Below are positions 5,534-8,240 of a stretch of 8,240 nucleotides of DNA, in pieces. Every line of letters begins with the position of its first letter. The stretch's first letter is position 1. The notes under the pieces are model-generated. The model did no database searches. It worked only from the letters and a program-made list of their open reading frames with translations, and was not told the DNA's origin. Source of the stretch: an uncultured Clostridia bacterium (GTDB lineage: Bacteria > Bacillota > Clostridia > Lachnospirales > Lachnospiraceae); assembly GCA_945622055.1 (NCBI GenBank), contig CALZBV010000105.1, positions 1 through 8,240 of the forward strand, read 5' to 3'. The position numbers were made by a program, and so were the translations under genes.

Positions 5534-5742
5534 AGTATATATTAATTTTTTTTGTTCGATTTTATCAAAAATATATTTCGCCTTTTAAGGGAGCTCCATC
5601 CTGCAGGTTTACTCCCACCTGTTCTCAGTATGCCTTGGAAGCACTGGAAAAATACGGTGCTTTGAAGGGTTCTTGGCTTGCAATAAAAAGAATTCTCAAG
5701 TGTCACCCGTTTCACCCGGGCGGGTATGATCCGGTTCCGTAA
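5530..5742 (+). CDS. yidD: Membrane protein insertion efficiency factor YidD
   Basis: YidD is a small inner-face membrane protein that helps YidC-dependent insertion of membrane proteins. The 70 residues show the family marks: a short amphipathic N-terminal helix (ILIFFVRFYQKYISP, 4-18), SCRFTPTCSQYALEAL (24-39, Cys25 and Cys31) and the invariant end KCHPFHPGGYDPVP (57-70, Cys58). The start is TTG, overlapping the rnpA stop by three bases, with GAGG upstream inside rnpA. There is no ATG in frame that keeps the N-terminal helix. It precedes yidC by 21 bp, the standard order rnpA-yidD-yidC. Confidence 0.95.
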   Translation: MKYILIFFVRFYQKYISPFKGAPSCRFTPTCSQYALEALEKYGALKGSWLAIKRILKCHPFHPGGYDPVP

Positions 5743-5763
5743 TGTATAAGGAGGATTTTTTTA

Positions 5764-7089
5764 TTGTTAGATCTTGTTTTCTTAACAAAGGAAAGCGGTC
5801 TGCTTCTTGGACCGATTTCAGCAATTCTCGGAATTATCATGAACGCAATCTACGAGTTTTTGGCTCTGTTCAGTAAAGATGGAATTGCAAATATAGCACT
5901 TTGTATTATCCTGTTTACCGTCATCGTTAAAATGCTGATGCTTCCGCTCACCATTAAGCAACAGAAGTCGTCCAAGCTTACTGCAAGAATGACTCCTGAG
6001 CTGAATGAAATCAGAGAGAAGTATAAAGGAAAAAATGACGAAGCTTCCCAGAGAAGAATGCAGCTGGAGTCACAGGCTGTTTATGAAAAATACGGAACAA
6101 ACCCAATGGCAGGGTGTCTCCCGCTTTTGATTTCGCTTCCGATTATGTTTGCTCTTTATCGTGTTATTTATGCGATTCCGGCTTATATCAATGACGTTGG
6201 CGAAATGTACAGAAACATTGCAGAAGCCATTCAGGCATATGATCCGAGCGGATATGCGCAGACACTTGCAACATTTATTAATGATGCAGGCATTAAGACG
6301 ATTTCCTTATCAAAGTTCGGTGAGTTTAAGGAAGGCGTATTAACGGTAGAACATATCATTGATGTTTTATCCAAATGTACCGCAGATAACTGGGTTGCTT
6401 TGGAAGGTGCCTTTCCTGGTATTGCTGCCCAGATTGCAGAGCAGTCCGCGGATATCATTCGCGTGAATAAGTTTTTAGGCGGTCTTAACATTTTAAATAA
6501 TCCGGTATCAAATGGTAATTATTTCAGTATCGGTGTTTTGATTCCGGTTCTTGCAGTTGTAACGCAGATTATTCAGACAAAGCTTATGACTGTAAATAAT
6601 GATCAGATGAACAAGAATCAGGATGATGCAATGGCAGCAAGCATGAAGTCCATGAATATTGTTATGCCTTTGATGTCCGGATTTATCTGTTTTATGATTC
6701 CGATAGGTGTTGGTATTTACTGGATTATCAGTTCCGTAGTCCAGATTGTTCAACAGATTTTCATCAATCGTTACATGGATAAGGTCGATGTAGAAGAAAT
6801 GATTGAGAAAAATCAGGCGAAGATGGCAAAGCGTCGTGAGAAGATGGGAATTGCTACCGGAAGCAAGATGGCTGAGGTTGCAAAAACTTCTACGAAGGGA
6901 ATTGAGAATAAGCCAAAGACGACGGCTGATTTTGCAAATCTCGGAAAGAAAAATTACGATGCCCAGGGCTCGGACGGTAATAACGAAGAAAAATCAAATT
7001 CTGATAATAATAGCGATGGTTCTTCTCAGGTTTCCGGTTCCGGTATTTCTGCTTATGCAAATATCATGAAAAACCGAAATCAGAAGTAA
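5764..7089 (+). CDS. yidC: Membrane protein insertase YidC/OxaA/SpoIIIJ
   Basis: YidC inserts and folds membrane proteins, alone or with SecYEG. The 441 residues show the Gram-positive form: an N-terminal hydrophobic helix (about 15-36) without a lipobox Cys, TM1 (about 43-61), a charged cytoplasmic hairpin loop (62-113), TM2 (117-137), a long external segment (138-252), TM3 (253-275), a short cytoplasmic loop, TM4 and TM5 (298-335), and a long cytoplasmic tail (336-441) that is first basic, then Asn/Ser/Gly-rich. The groove helix reads FTVIVKMLMLPL: the usual conserved Arg is Lys56. The start is TTG at 5764, preceded by AAGGAGG with a nine-base spacer; no in-frame ATG lies before the first hydrophobic helix except internal Met26. 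Jag follows 21 bp later, a pairing conserved across Firmicutes. Confidence 0.96.
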   Translation: MLDLVFLTKESGLLLGPISAILGIIMNAIYEFLALFSKDGIANIALCIILFTVIVKMLMLPLTIKQQKSSKLTARMTPELNEIREKYKGKNDEASQRRMQLESQAVYEKYGTNPMAGCLPLLISLPIMFALYRVIYAIPAYINDVGEMYRNIAEAIQAYDPSGYAQTLATFINDAGIKTISLSKFGEFKEGVLTVEHIIDVLSKCTADNWVALEGAFPGIAAQIAEQSADIIRVNKFLGGLNILNNPVSNGNYFSIGVLIPVLAVVTQIIQTKLMTVNNDQMNKNQDDAMAASMKSMNIVMPLMSGFICFMIPIGVGIYWIISSVVQIVQQIFINRYMDKVDVEEMIEKNQAKMAKRREKMGIATGSKMAEVAKTSTKGIENKPKTTADFANLGKKNYDAQGSDGNNEEKSNSDNNSDGSSQVSGSGISAYANIMKNRNQK

Positions 7090-7110
7090 GAGAATAAGGA
7101 GGAATGAGTC

Positions 7111-7998
7111 ATGGAATGGATTGAAGTTGTCGCAAAAACAGTAGACGATGCGGTAATTGAAGCAGGTATGAAGCTTGGTGTTTCCATTGAAAATCTGGAA
7201 TATGAAGTAATTGAAAAGGAATCGAGCGGTTTTTTAGGGCTAAATAAGAAGCCTGCAAAGATTCGTGCAAAAGAAAAGGAAGAATCTGCAGTAACAACGG
7301 AATCTGTAAAAGAGCCTGTTGCAAATGAAGAAGCTTTAGAAGTAAAACATAAAAAAGAAGTCAAGGAAATCAAGGAAAGCGATAAGGAATCTGCAAAGGC
7401 TTTCTTAACAAAGGTTTTCGAGGCAATGGGTGTTAAGGCTGAAGTAAATGTTACGTTTGATGAAGCTGAAAGTACCATGAATGTCGATATTGCCGGCGAG
7501 GACATGGGAATATTGATTGGAAAGAGAGGACAGACACTGGATTCTTTGCAGTATCTCGTAAGCCTTGTTGTAAACAAGGACAGTGAGAGCTACATCAAGG
7601 TTAAACTTGATACTGAGAATTACCGTGAAAGAAGAAAAGAAACTCTTGAGAATCTTGCGAAAAACATTGCAGGCAAGGTTAGAAGAACCGGACATTCCGT
7701 TGCTTTAGAGCCGATGAATCCTTACGAAAGAAGAATCATTCATTCTGTTTTACAGAACAACAAGTATGTTGAAACACACAGTGAAGGTGAGGAGCCGTAT
7801 CGTAAGGTTATCGTATCTCTGAAAAAGGGTGTTCGCGATTACAGCAACGAGAAATACTATGGCCGTTCCGGTTACGGAAAAGGACGCGGTGGCAATTACG
7901 GTCGCGGCGGATACAATAAGACCGGATATCGGAAATATGACAAGAAAGAAAATGCAGAAGCAGCAACTCCTGCAGAGGAAAGCAAGTCCGAGGAATAA
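7111..7998 (+). CDS. jag: RNA-binding protein Jag/KhpB (Jag-N, KH, R3H domains)
   Basis: Jag (KhpB, SpoIIIJ-associated) is a cytosolic RNA-binding protein that, with KhpA, affects cell elongation and envelope functions in Gram-positives. The 295 residues show a Jag-N domain (1-52, with SSGFLGLNKKPAKI at 38-51), a Lys/Glu-rich linker (53-93), a KH domain (94-169) with the RNA-binding GxxG loop GKRG (137-140) inside ILIGKRGQTLDSLQYL, and an R3H domain (about 170-237) with R207 and H211 in ERRIIH. The tail after residue 247 is unusual: Gly/Arg/Tyr/Lys-rich with RGG repeats (249-277), then an acidic Ala/Glu end. The ATG at 7111 has a strong AAGGAGG with an eight-base spacer. It follows yidC closely and precedes a hairpin and mnmE. 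Confidence 0.95.
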   Translation: MEWIEVVAKTVDDAVIEAGMKLGVSIENLEYEVIEKESSGFLGLNKKPAKIRAKEKEESAVTTESVKEPVANEEALEVKHKKEVKEIKESDKESAKAFLTKVFEAMGVKAEVNVTFDEAESTMNVDIAGEDMGILIGKRGQTLDSLQYLVSLVVNKDSESYIKVKLDTENYRERRKETLENLAKNIAGKVRRTGHSVALEPMNPYERRIIHSVLQNNKYVETHSEGEEPYRKVIVSLKKGVRDYSNEKYYGRSGYGKGRGGNYGRGGYNKTGYRKYDKKENAEAATPAEESKSEE

Positions 7999-8018
7999 AG
8001 GATTTTGAACTGTCATCT

Positions 8019-8067
8019 GGGTATCGGTTTGGCACAGGTTGTCATGCTGATACCCTATTTCTTTTTC
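8019..8067 (+). terminator. Terminator-like hairpin between jag and mnmE
   Basis: GGGTATC (8019-8025) pairs with GATACCC (8049-8055), extended by three inner pairs including two wobbles to about 10 bp, with a 17-base loop. TATTTCTTTTT follows at 8056-8066. mnmE starts 19 bases later with no clear new promoter, so this may be a partial terminator or attenuator rather than the end of the operon. Confidence 0.6.
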
Positions 8068-8085
8068 ATACAGAAAGGAACTATC

Positions 8086-8240
8086 GTGGAAACAATTGCT
8101 GCTATTTCAACCGGGTTAACAAATTCCGGAATCAGTATTATTCGTATCAGCGGACCGGAAGCATTTTTTATAATGGATCAGATTTTCCGGTCAAAAACAG
8201 GGAAAAAAAGACTGTCTGAGCAAAAAACGCACACCATTCA
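8086..8240 (+). CDS. mnmE: tRNA modification GTPase MnmE/TrmE, N-terminus (cut by window edge)
   Basis: MnmE, with MnmG, makes the 5-(carboxymethyl)aminomethyl group on wobble uridine-34 of certain tRNAs. Only the first 51 codons are in the window, and the frame runs off the right edge. The N-terminus METIAAISTGLTNSGISIIRISGPEA is the typical start of the formyl-tetrahydrofolate-binding domain (family form TIAAIAT...GIGIVRISGP). The start is GTG, preceded by AAAGGA with a seven-base spacer. The G domain and the C-terminal Cys motif lie outside. Position after jag is the conserved Firmicutes order (jag-mnmE-mnmG-rsmG). Little room exists for another identification. Confidence 0.94.
   Translation, partial: METIAAISTGLTNSGISIIRISGPEAFFIMDQIFRSKTGKKRLSEQKTHTI

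Noticed and set aside
7104..7124. Short ATG reading frame just upstream of and overlapping the jag start.
   Set aside because: It ends after six codons, and the spacing from AAGGAGG to it is too short; the jag ATG at 7111 fits better.
7080..7577. Minus-strand ORF of 165 codons opposite jag.
   Set aside because: It mirrors the Lys/Glu-rich jag coding strand as Ser/Phe/Thr-rich sequence, has no recognisable domain, and jag is unambiguous.
1..8240. Search for a novel accessory system, mobile element or CRISPR array.
   Set aside because: All coding space is accounted for by conserved origin-region housekeeping genes in their standard order, with no repeats of array or transposon type.

Overview
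The window is a chromosomal replication-origin neighbourhood of a low-GC Gram-positive bacterium. The gene order gyrB-recF-yaaA-dnaN-dnaA / rpmH-rnpA-yidD-yidC-jag-mnmE is the conserved Firmicutes (Bacillota) origin order. The protein sequences look most like class Clostridia, probably Lachnospiraceae: the clamp N-terminus, a YidC with a Lys in the groove helix and a long external loop, and an RHR form of RnpA. That placement rests on family resemblance from memory, not on a search.

Left half (1-4726, all on the minus strand): DnaA, the sliding clamp DnaN, the S4-domain protein YaaA, RecF and the first 192 residues of GyrB are packed head to tail, with gaps of 11-56 bp downstream of dnaN. The dnaA-dnaN gap (3069-3367) is the origin, oriC. 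It holds about eight DnaA-box-like 9-mers, including one perfect TTATCCACA at the end of a helically phased tandem array (3286-3325). Nearer dnaN, a TTATACACA box, a GC-rich patch, a DnaA-trio-like run and an AT-rich tract (3101-3159) follow each other in the order of the Bacillus subtilis basal unwinding system.

Middle (4727-5003): a divergent promoter region. An extended -10 promoter drives dnaA leftwards, and a near-consensus promoter with an A-tract upstream drives rpmH rightwards. The two share an A-rich core containing a 10-bp palindrome that overlaps the dnaA -35. Both transcripts have leaders with possible hairpins.

Right half (5004-8240, all plus strand): rpmH (ribosomal protein L34), a terminator/attenuator hairpin, then rnpA (RNase P protein), yidD and yidC (membrane protein insertion), jag/khpB (RNA-binding protein), another terminator-like hairpin, and the first 51 codons of mnmE (tRNA modification GTPase). 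Several genes here use GTG or TTG starts. Jag ends in an unusual Gly/Arg/Tyr-rich tail.

Transcription runs away from oriC on both sides for the genes distal to it, so they are co-directional with the forks. I found no mobile element, CRISPR array, tRNA/rRNA, defence system or unknown gene. Nothing here amounts to an undescribed system; the points worth a second look are the architecture of the origin and the small RNA/regulatory structures around it.
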